A DNA stretch of 64,000 bases from Erigeron canadensis. Its lineage: Eukaryota > Streptophyta > Magnoliopsida > Asterales > Asteraceae. The notes beneath the pieces are model-generated. The model was not told the origin of the DNA and ran no database searches. It was given only the letters and a program-made list of their open reading frames with translations. Positions within the stretch are counted from its first letter, which is position 1, and each line of letters starts with the position of its first letter. Shown here in pieces: positions 1 to 12,289 of this stretch. The stretch covers positions 40,406,645-40,470,644 of the forward strand of contig NC_057763.1 in NCBI RefSeq assembly GCF_010389155.1, in the 5' to 3' direction. The position numbers and the translations under genes are program-made.

Positions 1-384
1 CTTTATTGGGTGATTCAAGTTTCATGAGGATTTATCACTCCTCTGCTCCAGTGTGATAACCAATGATGTGCTTGCGTTTTGCTGACTTGAAACATACTTT
101 TGTTGAGGAGTTTGAGAATTATGGTTAAAACGAATTCAATGTGACTCTTTAAAACGACACTGTTTAAATATTTCTCATGTATACTATGTTTTTTACAGCT
201 ACATCATCATTTTGTTGACATTTAAGCTTTAGTTATAGTAAAATATGCCCAAAAAACCTGAACAATTGAATAAGTAGTATGTCAGTTTAAGAAAGCTAAA
301 AAGCTTTCTGTTATAGTACTTCATTATGTTGTTTTATATATTTATTTACAATGTAAGGTGTGTTGAGCCATTGGTCATATATAG
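1..384. other. AT-rich sequence upstream of the first visible SEN54 exon
   Basis: No open frame here can be joined convincingly to the SEN54 exon that follows. The stretch is probably an intron of SEN54, whose N-terminal exon or exons would then lie left of the window. Nothing else is recognised. Confidence 0.4.
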
Positions 385-1342
385 GAAAAATGTCACCAGG
401 GCTTACTGGAAAGAAGCTTTGGGAATGGCCGAGATTGTTAGCATTAAAGGTCCAAGGTGGAGAACAACGGGGATAGTTCGCGATGGCAAAATATATGCCT
501 TTCTTGAAGATGTATTGTAAGTGATATCGCACTTGAAATATATGATGGAATGAAAGGATGGTTTATGCATCTTCGGTAAAATTAAACAAAACTGTTAGGT
601 AATGTGTAGGTTTTTGGCTGAAATCGGTGCGTTACATCTATTAGACGATAAGGATGAATGTATTCCATTAAAAGATATATACATGAAGGTTGCACAGGGA
701 ATAGGTGGTTTGTCTTGGGAGTCATTTGAGGTGTACAAGCATCTCAAGTCGTTAGGTTATATAGTCAAGAGGCATGGTGTTTATTGGACTGTGAAGCATG
801 CTAAACGGGCGCCTGCATCTGTTGAAGGTGAGTCAGGGAGCCAAAGGATCATAGATAATGGAAGTGAAGACATCAGTTCTATAACCGAAATCACTGAACT
901 GTTCAGGGCTGTGAAGATTAAAGATGAAGTAAGACCGGTTTTTGATGTTTACCCTCCAAACAGCATGTTCAAAAAGTCAAGTCCGGGCGATCCTATGTTT
1001 ATTCTCTGCATCAACCAGTAAGATAACCGTAACATAAACAAAGAATAACTTGTTATGTTTTATTTACAGAAAGATCTTCAGTGGTAGCATTTGCGATTGC
1101 ATATTGTTGCTCATAAAAGCGGATGTTCAATACAGTCTCATGTAATGAATTAATCTGCACACACAAAGTTTCTAAAATTTATTGCTGTTTTTTTCTGTCT
1201 CAGTGGCAATCCATCAACGAAGGAACAAATTGAGGATCTTGAAAGACAATGTGAAGGCATTCCTTTGCTGTTTTGTTATGTCGAACATGGGCGTGTAAGT
1301 TTCTTTTCTTTTAATAAAATTGATCTTCCTGTTCTTTCTTAA
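385..1342 (+). CDS. SEN54: tRNA-splicing endonuclease subunit Sen54 (3' exons, 5' partial)
   Basis: Three exons are visible: about 385-516, 610-1017 and 1204-1342 (stop TAA 1340-1342). The junctions keep the frame: GATGTATT|GT..AG|G restores D-V-L-F-L, and CAACCA|GT..AG|TGG restores N-H-G-N. The product carries typical Sen54 motifs: RAYWKEALGMAEIV, KGPRWRTTGIVRDGK, GLSWESFEVYKHLKSLGYIV, the short repeat RQCEGIP, and the C-terminal VEHGRVSFFSFNKIDLPVLS. Sen54 is a non-catalytic subunit of the Sen2/Sen15/Sen34/Sen54 endonuclease, which removes introns from pre-tRNAs; this role is family knowledge. The N-terminus is missing and the first acceptor (AG at 383-384) is the least certain boundary. 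No frameshift or in-frame stop is seen. The gene converges on the minus-strand CER1 locus. Confidence 0.88.
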
Positions 1343-1756
1343 CTAGCTATTTTGAGTGTATCTGAAAAAAAGCACCGGTAGTTAAGTAACTTTCTTGATA
1401 TTTATCTTTTTTTTTTTCCCTTTATATTCTCTATGGCGGGATATATATGCTATAGTAGATATAAAAGAAGTATTGTTTCCATGTTAAAAATATTCATATT
1501 ACTTTGTTTTTCCTTTCTTGCTAACTAAGCCTCACAAGTTTTCATTAAAATCTGAAAAGCCGCTACTCATTATTTGAGAGATTGGGAGTCAATGGAGACT
1601 TGAAAATCTGCTTTTTGAACTGTGCTTAAAACACATTCAATACTAAATGGTATACGTGGTTAACACATTTGATGCAACAACCCTAGATATATTGTGTTTC
1701 TTACTTGTTTGGATCACTTGACTTCACCTTGGTATTAAACTTAACCTACCCTTAGT
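1343..1756. other. SEN54 3' flank
   Basis: AT-rich sequence that probably holds the SEN54 3' UTR and terminator. No further coding sequence is recognised. Confidence 0.4.
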
Positions 1757-2640
1757 ATTAGCCTCACAAAACTCGATATGAAGATATTTAGGAGTCAACA
1801 TTACTATTGTGGTGTACTTTTCTTTTAACAGCCAAGCTTTATTCATGTAAACACAATTTCCTGCCCAAATATGTGTGAAATGGCAGCTTTGTCAGAGTTG
1901 GCCCCAAGTAAGGTTACAAACACACTAGTAGAGAAGCCTAAGGAACCCCAATATCTATGGATGGAAATCTAAGCCTATAAAGTGTAGTGACATCTAATAG
2001 ATGATGGCTAGTTTTTAACCTGGATAAAGATTATCCAAGGTTTGGGTTATGCAGCTGGTTAGAATAATTCATAACCTTTAAGAAGGCTTATAAATACTGG
2101 TCTGGTGTACTTAAAGCGATTCATGCACTCTTATTTGGAGAGATTAAAGAATAAGGAATTATTAGCATCTTGCATAATGCCTTGTGTTGTTCTGTGCTTA
2201 GTCCATCCCCCACTAATCATGTTTTTAAAAGATCAAAATAAAATAAAAAAAGAAAAAAAGAATATAACTCTTCGTTTCTACTATTAGTATAATCGTCAAC
2301 TTTGATTTTCTACAGAAATCACTTTTATATAGAGTAAATAAAGCAACTCATTTGATATGTAAAGTCAACTCATTTTATAGATGTGACAACTGACAAAGAA
2401 ACCTAATAAACACAAGAGAAGATATTAGATACTTACTTTTAAAACCTTTTTGGAAATTTGGAATAGTATATAATATTAAATGTATTAGGTACGTTGTACA
2501 ACTTCAAGAAGGAAGCAAAATTACCCAGACAACTGTGTGGTATAGAGCAAAGGCAAGGTTTTGGTAACCATATTGAAGGAAAATGTATGGTAGTGCAATT
2601 GCTAGCCAAACTAAAATCCACCAACTTCACCATAGGCATA
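1757..2640 (-). pseudogene. Degenerate CER1 duplicate (remnants of exons 7 and 9)
   Basis: Minus-strand remnants match exons of the intact CER1 gene downstream. About 2108-2225 and 1757-1822 together resemble CER1 exon 9 (4022-4195). Translated, the second part still reads MLTPKYL then CE before a former exon end, as in the intact gene. The exon 9 copy is split by about 283 bp. About 2505-2640 resembles exon 7 and still reads VKLVDFSLA against VKVVDGSSLA in the intact gene. Stops, frame changes and insertions rule out function. It lies in the same orientation as CER1, so an old tandem duplication that decayed is likely. No copies of exons 1-6 or 10 were found with confidence. Confidence 0.62.
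1820..2102. mobile_element. Insertion splitting the CER1 pseudogene, flanked by a 10-bp direct repeat
   Basis: About 283 bp interrupts the exon 9 remnant exactly between two copies of TGGTGTACTT (1810-1819 and 2103-2112). This looks like a target-site duplication. No terminal inverted repeats, poly-A tract or Pol III boxes are evident, so the class is unknown. Confidence 0.4.
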
Positions 2641-2723
2641 GGTCTTCTATATAGCTCCTCACCAAGAATATCAAAATTATTAATATGTAAATTTAGAAGC
2701 TATCCATGCCTTCAAATTGAATG

Positions 2724-3003
2724 AAGTTTTAATTTTTAGGTTAGTCACATGTTTAAGTTAGATTGATATATAGACATATAGTAAATTGTACAGTTTTATC
2801 CAAACTGTTTTTGACCCATTACCCATGATGTTTATAGGAACAGGATCATACAATGGAAAGTTGGAAACAAAAATTAAACAACCCTATAGTCAAATCAATA
2901 TGTTGTATCAGCATCCTATATATGAAAATACTAGATTGATATGTATAAGATTCACAGAAGTTTTAATTTTTAGGTTAGTCACATGTTTTAAGTTAGATTG
3001 ATA
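2724..3003 (+). repeat. Pair of direct repeats of about 46 bp
   Basis: The segment beginning GAAGTTTTAATTTTTAGGTT occurs at about 2724 and again at about 2957. The copies are nearly identical and about 233 bp apart, which suggests a local segmental duplication. Confidence 0.55.
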
Positions 3004-3035
3004 ATCAATATATTTTTTGATGTTCACTGTCCAAG

Positions 3036-3233
3036 CAAGTCTGTAAGTTTGATCTGGGCAATTCATTGTTTCTATTCAGCATAAATGCATAAGATAATCC
3101 TGTAAACTGTTATGCTGGTGGTTTTGAGAACTGACAAGTCTGTAAGTTTGATCTGGGCAATTCATTGTTTCTATTCAGCATAAATGCATAAGATAATCTT
3201 GTAAACTGTTATGCGGGTGGTTTTGAGAACCGA
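3036..3233 (+). repeat. Tandem duplication, two copies of 99 bp
   Basis: Positions 3036-3134 and 3135-3233 are two head-to-tail copies beginning CAAGTCTGTAAGTTTGATCT. They differ at about three positions, so the duplication is recent. It lies 3' of the CER1 stop codon and does not touch coding sequence. Confidence 0.9.
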
Positions 3234-3553
3234 CGGTTCTCCGATTGAATTCTTTGATGATTGTGATGAAAATTAGCTCAACAGAAATAAACTGACTTGA
3301 TAGTATACGAATATGGTTTCTTAGATAATTTTAGCATCCTAAAGTGATGGTATTTGTCAACTTTCTCTAATGTTTGACATCACATAACTTGCCTTCTTCG
3401 TGGAATAGGCACTAGGAAGCTATTATAGGAAAAGTACACATTAGCCATCATTTTATCCAATACGAGTAAACCTAAATGGACTCACAAACGCCCTTAATTC
3501 AGCATTAAAAGCTTAAAGAAAATATATAAACATGAAGCACATGAACGCACAAA

Positions 3554-6500
3554 TTACGCTAATGATTTCATGAGAGGAGTAAACCCATGTTGGAGACTGG
3601 CTTCCCAAACTTTGTCAATGTTGAAAATTTCATTCCCACACTCATTCACGTTCCAGCCTTCTAAACCATGAAGTATCCCTGCAATTCTCCATGCACTCAT
3701 CACCCTTCTTGGCAACCAATTCTGTAAGTTAAACAAACCAAAAAGTTTCATTACTAAATTTGGTGAAAGATTAGTGCTGTAAATGCTTAGGATATTCCTT
3801 TAGTGTATTTGGTTGATTAATCTAAAGTGCTGGAGTGGTTCAAGTGATCCCTACAGAGTAAATGAGATTATAATCCCAATTAGGTTAACATTTACTTTTA
3901 GGTTGGGAAGAAGGTAGATTTGGTATCAGAACTATATCAATAGTTCTAAATAGTATCTTCAGTGAATTACTCGTATATCATTTTAGCTCTTGAAAACTGT
4001 AGAGGCAGTGTTTGTACTAACCTCACAAGAATCAACATTCTCGAGATATTTGGGAGTGAGCATGGATGGTGTGGTGTAGTAGAAGCAATCTTTGCGCACT
4101 TTCTTTGGAGGGAACTGAGAGTAAGGAATGATTAGGGTTCCTGTTGATGCCTTCATTTGTTCTTCTTTGGATAGCCCATCTCCCACTAACCATGTCTTTA
4201 CATAACCAAGCAATCAGGCGCGAATATTATAAGCAGTGATTAGTGATTGTACGTATTTTGAAATTTGAAGTTCAAGATTTGAGGGGTTTTTTTTTAAAGC
4301 TATCAGTTAAAGGAACATGTGAATATTATAAGCAGTGCTTTATCTGCTTTTCTTAACAGTAAGAGCTAATAAGACAACGATATACCTTTTGGTAGTAAGT
4401 TCGTGAAAGGACCAACTTATTGTGGTCATCAGTTGATTTGAGCTTGGATTTCACCGTCTTGTAGTCATTCTCTTGAGATATGGCAACCTACGTATAAACG
4501 AGTAAGCACAAGATGATGTGACAGAAACTCATGAAAATTAACATGGTATGTTTTTTGGAGAATAATGATCAACGATAGTATACATTGCTGATTTGTAGTT
4601 ACCATTGTATATTGTATACTCATAAAAGGAAAAGGGAAGGTAAAATCACCTGGATGCCTTTTTGACATAGGGCAATAGCAAGATAGGAAGCAAGCTTGTT
4701 GAAGTTACCCCTGAAAACAACTTGAGTAGTGCCTCTTGGAATACTGTTCAAGACCACTGCAACTGCTAAACTACTCCCATCCACCACCTTCACTTTTAGT
4801 TTTGGATTTCTTCTCAGGAACAACTCCCCACATTTATTCAATTCCTCTCCCTAAAAATTTAACAAACTAATACTTGTCATAGTTCAAATGGTTAGATTCA
4901 GTCGTAACCTGATTCTTGAAATCCCGCGTAATGTTGTATTGTTCTATTAATCAATTTAAAATATATTTCAAAATTACTTGACAAAGTCGTTTATCGTAAA
5001 CTTTTTGTAGTGGTTGTCTAGATATATTCAGAAGAGTTGGTAATCGCTACAATGGTACTCATATAAAACGGTTTCTGGACATCTTCCTTGTGTATTGATA
5101 AGTCTATTGTATATATGGGAAGGTAAAATTTGTTTAGGAGACAAGTTTAACTCTATCACATGAAAATAAACAGGTTGAGGTTGATCTTTATTTTTTAAAA
5201 GTGCAAGAAAATATGAGGTGTATAACACCATATCATACAATTCAGGGGTGTATAGATAAATGTACTGGTGTAAATATCATCTCCACATTATTGTATAATC
5301 TGGGGGAAAGTTATGTTCTATAACACCATATTTCCCATTTGAAGCTTTTGAAAGAACCTGATTTAGTAGACCGAGGCTAAACACCTTCACTCCCTTGGCC
5401 TCGGCTTCTAGTATAGCTTCCTCAATTAGGCCATTGATACTTTGGCGTTGCCACTCCATAAGGTACTATAAATAACCGTTAGAATGCATTAGAACTTAAA
5501 ATTTTGGAACAGAAGAAACAGAAGGAAATCCCTGCTCACTATATATAAGCGGAGGGCTGATTGGTGTTAGGTTCTTTTCTAGCGAGCTGAATCAAAGTTG
5601 GCTTAAAAGGATGCGAGTGTAGTGTAATTGTATTTTTTTTATGCGTACATACCTTTGAAATCATATTATTCGTAGTAAATTGTTAGTTTATGTATCATTT
5701 TTGATAAACTATTTATGAATATATTCAAAAACTCAGAAAGCAGCCTGTTTTAGTTCGTTCCAAAAATTTACCCATTTTGACCAATTACCCAGTCTTCACA
5801 TTTTGCAATCTTCTGGAAGGGGAAGGAAAAAGATCTAATATGTGAACAATGTGCATACTTGTATCTTGTATTTTGGTATGGACCAAGTCTGTAGTTTGAG
5901 ATGTTTGAAGACATTCCTTTCAACTACGAATGTTTTTCCATAAACCCGAGTGATCAGCGTGGACCAAACCGTGACAGGCCATAGAATCCACAGATACCAT
6001 TTGGAATAAGTATGTGGTTTAGAAGCTAAGGAGGCGAACCCCAGCCTCATGTAATATATAGACTCTGGTGTTGTTAGATGTGTTAAATGCACAATATTTG
6101 GTGATTCATCTTTTCGCTGCAATGACTTCTCATACAATGTGTCGGTAGATTTGTCCATCGTGCCATAGATGTAGTCATAGAATGGCATGAAAAGGGAGTA
6201 GTTTGTTCGGAATTGAGTATGGTGCAGCGAGTGGTACCTAGGACATAAAAAAGTTGAAAAAGCATTATTTGTAAACCTTCCTACTATGATTAGCGATATA
6301 GTATTAGAACTTCATAACTAGTAGTGACAAGATTATCAGGACAGCGTGGATTGATGCTTGTGATACTTGTAAATACATTTGCTTAAGATGGTATGTTTAA
6401 CCGTAGCCTGGAGGGGCTATCATTAGATTAAACGTATTATATTTTCTAGAAATGTAAACTGAGTGAAAGTAATTTCCAGCCGTTCAAATTAAAAACGGAG

Positions 6501-9500
6501 TGAGACTTACGAGGGGGTGTACATGATGTACTTGAGAGGAGGGAATAGAGTGAAAAGTGATTTGGGAATAAGTTCAAAATTGCAGTGGCCCATGTTGTTC
6601 ATTATATCAATGTAAGTGATGTAACCAGTAACCGCGCCTAAGGATGAGGTGCCCGTCAAAGTTACGGTCATCAACGGGATCGCAAACAATGTAAAATACG
6701 CAATATGCTCCGCAAATGGGTGAATCACAGCTGCCATCAAACACATTATTTTTAGGCATTCAGTTATTATACATTGTGTGTTGAACTATCGTAGAAGTTG
6801 CATAAAACGCTTCTACTATGATATACTAGTTGTAACCATAACTCCATAAGCTTGGATAAATTGTAACCTAGTATACATGTCGTTGTACTAGCATAGTATT
6901 TGTCCAGTTGTCCTAGTATAGTGTTTGCGTCAATTATATATTATATTATATTATATATTATATTATATACATACTAATTACTAAAAACCAATGTGCTATG
7001 TACAAGTCTTTTAAACATAAAAAGTACAAGCTATTAAAGTACATACTAATTTTAACTAAATTTCATTTTAACCCTTGTAATTTTAACCAACATTCGTTCT
7101 AACCCCCTAAAATTTCTATTTTTTAACTTTTATCTCATTTATAATATACTAAAAACCTATATGAATGTATAAGTGCTTTATGCGTAGAATGTACAAGTTC
7201 TTATAGCACATAATAACTTTTACCATTTTTCAGTTTAACCCCCTGAACTTTATATTCTTTTAACTTTTGTTTCACATCAAAGTTTTTTTTTTAATTTTCT
7301 TGACACTAAGTTTTTGTGTTCTCAATTTTTCATCAAATAACTTTCACGTGGTTACGATTTTACTTTTAAACATTTAGTTTGACTATTTTTATCCAACTTT
7401 ATATATATATATATATAACGTTTTTAATATATAATAACTTTCATCATCGTTACGTCTTAGGTTCATGTAATATTTAAATCATTAACATAGTTATTGTTTA
7501 TGTTCTTATACAAAAGGTCTATACAAATTTACAAATCCTTTGTGCCTTACAAGTTCTTATAACATATAATAGTTTTTACCAATTTTTTCGATCTTTTAAC
7601 TTGCCTTACATCAAAGTTTTCATTTTCATCACACTAAACTTTTTGATTTTTTTCAGACAACTTTCACACAGTTACGGATTTACTTTTAAATATTTGTTTT
7701 GATTATTTTCATCTATATTTTTTTTATATAAATAATGTTTTTTATGTAATAACCTTTGTCATCATTACGTCTTACGTTCTTATAACATTTAAAGCATTAA
7801 TATAGTTATTGCATATGTTTTTATACATCTTTTTACTCTTTTTCATTTTTTAATGTTATTGCTACATGTTCAATTGTATTTTTAAAATTTTGAGTTCGAG
7901 ACATAAAATTGGGAACAAAACTTTGTCGTGTAGAAAGCGTACACCGCGGCAACGCGCGGGGTACAAAACCTAGTATATACTAAAAACCAAGTTTGGTTTG
8001 TGAGACAAATTCCACTGTAGCTAAAAGTACAAGATGTTAAGCTTCAAGTACAACTATATATTGTATATATAAAACAAAAACAATTAATAGATTTAACGGC
8101 CGTTAAGTATATTGATAAAAAGTACTACAAATCAGGTCCTTTTATTAACGTCCGTCAACTTTCATATATAAAGTACAACTCCTTAAACATTAGGTACAAC
8201 CCATCTAAAGCATATATATTACCAAATAAATTGTTTTCCTCTTTATTTTTACCACGTAACTTTTACTTTTTAAACTTTTACCACGAAAACGTTGTTTTTT
8301 ACTTTTCTCCGTTTTACATTTTGCCACATAACTTTTGATTTTTAAATTTTGTCACGAAAACTTTGTTTTAAAGTTTTCGTTCTTTTGTTTTTTTTTTTTT
8401 CATAACTTTTTATTTTTTAAACTTTTGCCGCCAAAGTTTCATCATCGCTTCCTTTTTACGCATAACTTTGCGTTTTTTACCTTTATCAACCAACGTTTCA
8501 TTTTCTTTGTTTTTCAACATATAATATGTTTTCTTAACTTTTGCTAAAAAAAATTTATTTTTTTTGTATTTTTTGCACCATAACTTTAATTTTTTAAAGT
8601 CTGGATCTGAAAGTTTCTTTTTTTTCTTATACTTTTTAATGCATAGATATTGGTTTTTAAACTTGTATTACCAAATTTTCATTTTTTTTACTTTTTTTTT
8701 ACAACTTTTAGTGTCAATTTTTTGGCAGGTTTCCAGTTTAATGATTTCTAACTTATATCACGAGAGTTTTATTTTTTTTTCCCTGGGGCAATACCCGAGT
8801 AAAAATGTTAGTTTATACAAAGGGTTTGCTAAATACAGCTCTTAGGGCTGTGTTTAAGGTGCATAAATTGTTTGTACATTTACCATGAAAATCAGGAGGC
8901 GAGTTTTTAATATGGAAGGTACAAATTTTTTTATGCACGTTAAAATTCAATCCTAATAAGGCTGTATTTAGCATTTTCTAATAGTCAAGTTTATTGTCAA
9001 TGACAAATCTTTCTTCCGATTTTCCCACATGACTCATAAGTCATAAATCATGTTGTAAAAGTACTTCTTTGTCCGGTGGATAATAATTTCATGCCAAAAA
9101 TGTGTTTAGAGTTATTAAATTATTTAATTTTAGATATATGAAAAACATTTAATATGTTATTCCTGCTTATGTCATAATTAATATTTATTTGCTTAGTCAA
9201 ATTTTTAAGTTATGTAATTAACTCATTTTGTTTTTTATTTTTTAAAATTTAATAATTAAATCAAAAACATGTCTTAAAAAAACAAATAAACTTTTTCATA
9301 ATTTAAAGTACACATAAAATATAAATTTTGCATTAAAAAATTATTCTTTTTCTTTCTGAAAATAGTAATGAAACAAATTATGCTATTTTCTTTATAATTA
9401 AACCACTTTTAAGAACTGTGATAAAAAAACATTGGATGTCACTGATAGACCATTAATTATTTACTCCTGTCATACTGTATGGAAATTAATTTTAAAGATG

Positions 9501-12208
9501 AATAAATTCTTGCATCCGCAATGTATATAATAATGTAATGTGTATTATTGAGAGAAAGAAGAGATGGAGAGGGAGAGGTTAAAAAGTTTACAAGTGATGG
9601 GCTCGGTGACTATGGATGAATGGTGATGGGAATGGTAGCGATTGTAGAGGAAATGGTGGTGAAGAGCTCTATGCAGCCAATAATATAAGAATTCTACCAC
9701 TCCAGCATGCAGCAAACTCAGTATTACAATCCCATCCGTCCTCCACATGGGTAGATTTTTAGCCCCCTCCAAATAGTGATTTGCCACATAGTACAACAAT
9801 CCATTGAATATTATTTGGTCATCCCTGCAAATCATGTGCATCATAGAGACAATTAAAATCTATCGTATTCTTTTTGTTCTGTTTCCGAATACAATAATAA
9901 TTATAATTATACCTAATACTCATAAAGACAATTAAAATCGTATTCATAGAGTTAATTAGTTACACCTAGAGATGTAAAGGTCCCCCACGTTTAAAGCTAA
10001 ATTTCACAAGCATTTTTTGACTTTTCAGATTTCTAGGTTTATAATTAAATTAATTAGCTTGTCGTTCTTTACAGGCTATCTGTGTGTTATTTTAGTAGCT
10101 AGGGACGTACTAAAGTATTACAGGTTTCAAACATTTTATATAATTTTAAAAAGTTGAAATTAAACAATATATAGTAGTCTTAATTAGTTCCAACCACAAA
10201 AATCATATGTGTTATAATGGTTTGAACAATAACAAAAAGCAACGTTTATAATTCGATCATATCTCTTGTCTGAAAATATATTAATGAAATTACTGTTAAT
10301 CTCAAACGATTTTTGAAGGTACGACGTAAGTACTCATAATGTGTCCAAATAATTATAAAGCACTCTCAAAAATTGAATATATCATGACCTTCACTTCAAA
10401 ATTAAAGATAAATGATTTTACCAAATGGGCTATATATCCTCGTATATATTGACAACACAAGTGATCTAGTAATTAATAACGATTAAAACATTGATACGAG
10501 TATTAATTAGATTTTGATTTTAATTTCATGAGAATCGATCACGGAAGACAATGACAATGGGTGCGTTTGGTTCACAGAATGTTTTGAGAAGGAATGAAAT
10601 CTTTTAAAGGAATTGGAATTTGAAGGAATGGAATTTGACGGAATGTTTTTGATTTTTTGAAAATTCAAGTGATGGAAAGAATGAATTCCTTCCTCCATCC
10701 CCAAGGAATAGAGATTCCATCAAATGATGGAATGTTTACATTCCTATGGAATGAGATTCCCTCTTCTTTGTGCAACCAAACGCACTAAGGAATGGAATTC
10801 AATTCCAATTTTCATCAAATTCCATCAGATTCTGTGAACCAGATTCTGTGAACCAAACGTGACCTAAGTTTCGGAATACTTTGGTCATTTTCACATCAAA
10901 TCACAAGTCACAATATAAAGCAAGAAATAATGCATTCATAAAACTCAACATGTAGCAGGTAAAATAAGAAGTTTATAAAAAAATAATGGACAAGCTAGAG
11001 AAGGAGAAACAAACCAGTCTCTTTCACGATCAACTTGCTCAAACTCAATGGTCTTGTCAACTATCCGGTTTTTGCCTTTTGCGGTCTTGTAGCGAGATAG
11101 GGAAATCCAAATTTGATTATCGAGCAATCTGGACAGGAGTAAGGGGAAAATGAGCATCGACGTTGGATCCCTTTTGCTTGCGTCTGTGGTCACAAAATCA
11201 TAGATGCTCTTCACCACCCATGGGGCCAAAACCACGTACTTCATTGGTTTAATAAATAATAAAATGAAGCAAAACTTGTTAGTAAGATGATACATATATT
11301 TTAAACGACTTTTAATGCATTATATTTTGGGAAAATCCCAATAGCTAGTATTTGAGAAACAAAAAGTTCTTATTCATACACTATATATGGTTCTGCCCTT
11401 AAAAACATTCGCAATATATAATTTGATATAAAACTTCATTCCGAGAATATACAAAAGTACTACTTCAATTCAAAGCTATAACATTGACAATAATTTCCGA
11501 AAAAATTAAACATACTCGTAACATTTTAAAATAACACCAAAAGCAAGATATATACTCAAATACACATGTATATGAACACAAACCATAATATTTAGACATT
11601 ATATGTAAAAAAAGAAACCCTACCTTTTATGTAACATAAAATTGTTAAATATTCTTGACTGTAATCTCACTCTTGGCTTTTTGTATATGAGTTATGAAGG
11701 TCTATCTTTACAAGGTGACTTAGTAGTTAACGTCCTATGATCGATCTTTATAAGGGGTATCATGTTAATTTGAATCTCACCATCTTAGTAGCGTGGTCAG
11801 GAAAGGGCAGGTTCGGAAATGGTCAGGGGTAAGCCAGGCTAGCTAGGCCATGTGCGTACGTATATATAACTGAGCCAAAATGCACGTCTCACGCACCTCA
11901 GATAACCAGATCAACATGGAAAATCTGGTATGTTTGACCGTGTAATTTGCCGGTCTATCAAATAAAATTCTAAACATATAAATGTGTTCATATTTCTAGC
12001 TTGTGATTATATGCTCATACTTTTTAATGAAATAGATTTTGAATGTACAACAGTACAAGCAAATAATTATCTTTATAGAAGATATACAAATTAAGAGAAG
12101 AACTGGCGGCGTGCATTGTGCAACAAATGGATAACTATATATATATACCTTGAAGCTTCCAAGTGGTTTCCATGGCCAGTCTGTGAGAAATCCAGGAGTC
12201 GCAGCCAT
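3554..12208 (-). CDS. CER1: CER1-like aldehyde decarbonylase (very-long-chain alkane synthesis)
   Basis: Ten exons on the minus strand: 12149-12208, 11015-11238, 9592-9824, 6511-6730, 5859-6237, 5358-5465, 4650-4850, 4386-4487, 4022-4195, 3554-3721. All junctions are GT/AG and keep phase. The total is 1869 nt (622 aa), close to the roughly 625 aa usual for CER1. The start gives MAATPGFLTDWPWKPLGSFK, a typical CER1 N-terminus. The histidine clusters are intact: H146-x3-H150, H159-x2-HH(162-163), H248-x2-HH(251-252). The C-terminal domain holds KVKVVDGSSLAVAVVLNSIP, WLVGDGLS and the ending with LPRRVMSAWRIAG. From family knowledge, CER1 is an ER membrane protein that works with CER3 and cytochrome b5 to turn C28-C34 acyl substrates into wax alkanes. 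The introns at 9825-11014 and 6731-9591 carry transposons, but no exon is damaged. Confidence 0.93.
6930..7973 (+). mobile_element. Helitron-like element, 3' end clear, 5' end approximate
   Basis: The 3' end shows the Helitron signature: a GC-rich hairpin at about 7944-7959 (CCGCG..CGCGG), then TACAAAAC and CTAG at 7970-7973, followed by host T. The 5' end is only guessed, from the AT-rich block before TACATACTAATTACTAAAAA. No Rep/helicase ORF is seen, so it is non-autonomous. Confidence 0.5.
8215..8790 (+). repeat. T-rich degenerate minisatellite-like tract
   Basis: A phrase resembling TTTTGCCACATAACTTTT, then TTTTAAA and ACGAAAACTTTG, recurs roughly every 60-65 bp with heavy drift. The plus strand is strongly T-rich, so the CER1 transcript would be A-rich here. 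Phenylalanine-rich open frames in this tract are an artefact of its composition. Confidence 0.5.
8827..8973. mobile_element. Small MITE (147 bp) in CER1 intron 3
   Basis: The termini are perfect inverted repeats: TGCTAAATACAGC at 8827-8839 and GCTGTATTTAGCA at 8961-8973. Partial complementarity continues inward. A short T-rich target duplication is possible but unclear, so the superfamily is not assigned. Confidence 0.65.
10559..10864. mobile_element. MITE in CER1 intron 2 (terminus GGTGCGTTTGGTTCACAGAA)
   Basis: The left end GGGTGCGTTTGGTTCACAGA is mirrored by TCTGTGAACCAAACGTGACC at the right end. The interior is built of GGAATTTGA/ATTCCAATT-type words, as in the longer element at 21633-22843, so the two belong to one family. 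The ends suggest a Tourist (PIF/Harbinger) or hAT MITE. The target duplication is unclear. It lies wholly inside the intron between 9825 and 11014. Confidence 0.7.
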
Positions 12209-12262
12209 ATATCCAATTAAACCTAGCTAGCTATCTCTAGTTTTTGTTACTTTGTTTTCTTT

Positions 12263-12286
12263 TTGGTTGGCTAATATATATACACC
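12263..12286 (-). promoter_or_regulatory. Candidate CER1 core promoter (TATA-like)
   Basis: On the minus strand TATATATAT lies at about 12275-12283, some 70 bases before the CER1 ATG. CCAACCA, which resembles a plant MYB site, sits at about 12265-12271, between the TATA-like element and the ATG. MYB factors are known activators of CER1 in Arabidopsis; a role for this particular site is inference. Confidence 0.4.
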
Positions 12287-12289
12287 CAA

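Larger units (their letters stand above)
6731..9591 (-). other. CER1 intron 3 (2.9 kb), rich in transposon remnants
   Basis: This is the largest intron of the gene. It holds a Helitron-type 3' terminus near 7973, a second start-like block at 7974 (TATATACTAAAAACCAAG), a T-rich degenerate repeat at about 8215-8790 and a small MITE at 8827-8973. The flanking exons splice in phase, so the gene seems to tolerate the insertions. Confidence 0.8.

Noticed and set aside
1560..1720. Possible exon 10 remnant of the CER1 pseudogene
   Set aside because: Only a few scattered matches to 3554-3721; not better than chance by eye.
8335..8845. Phenylalanine-rich open frames on the plus strand
   Set aside because: They arise from T-rich repeat sequence in a CER1 intron; no domain and no codon structure.
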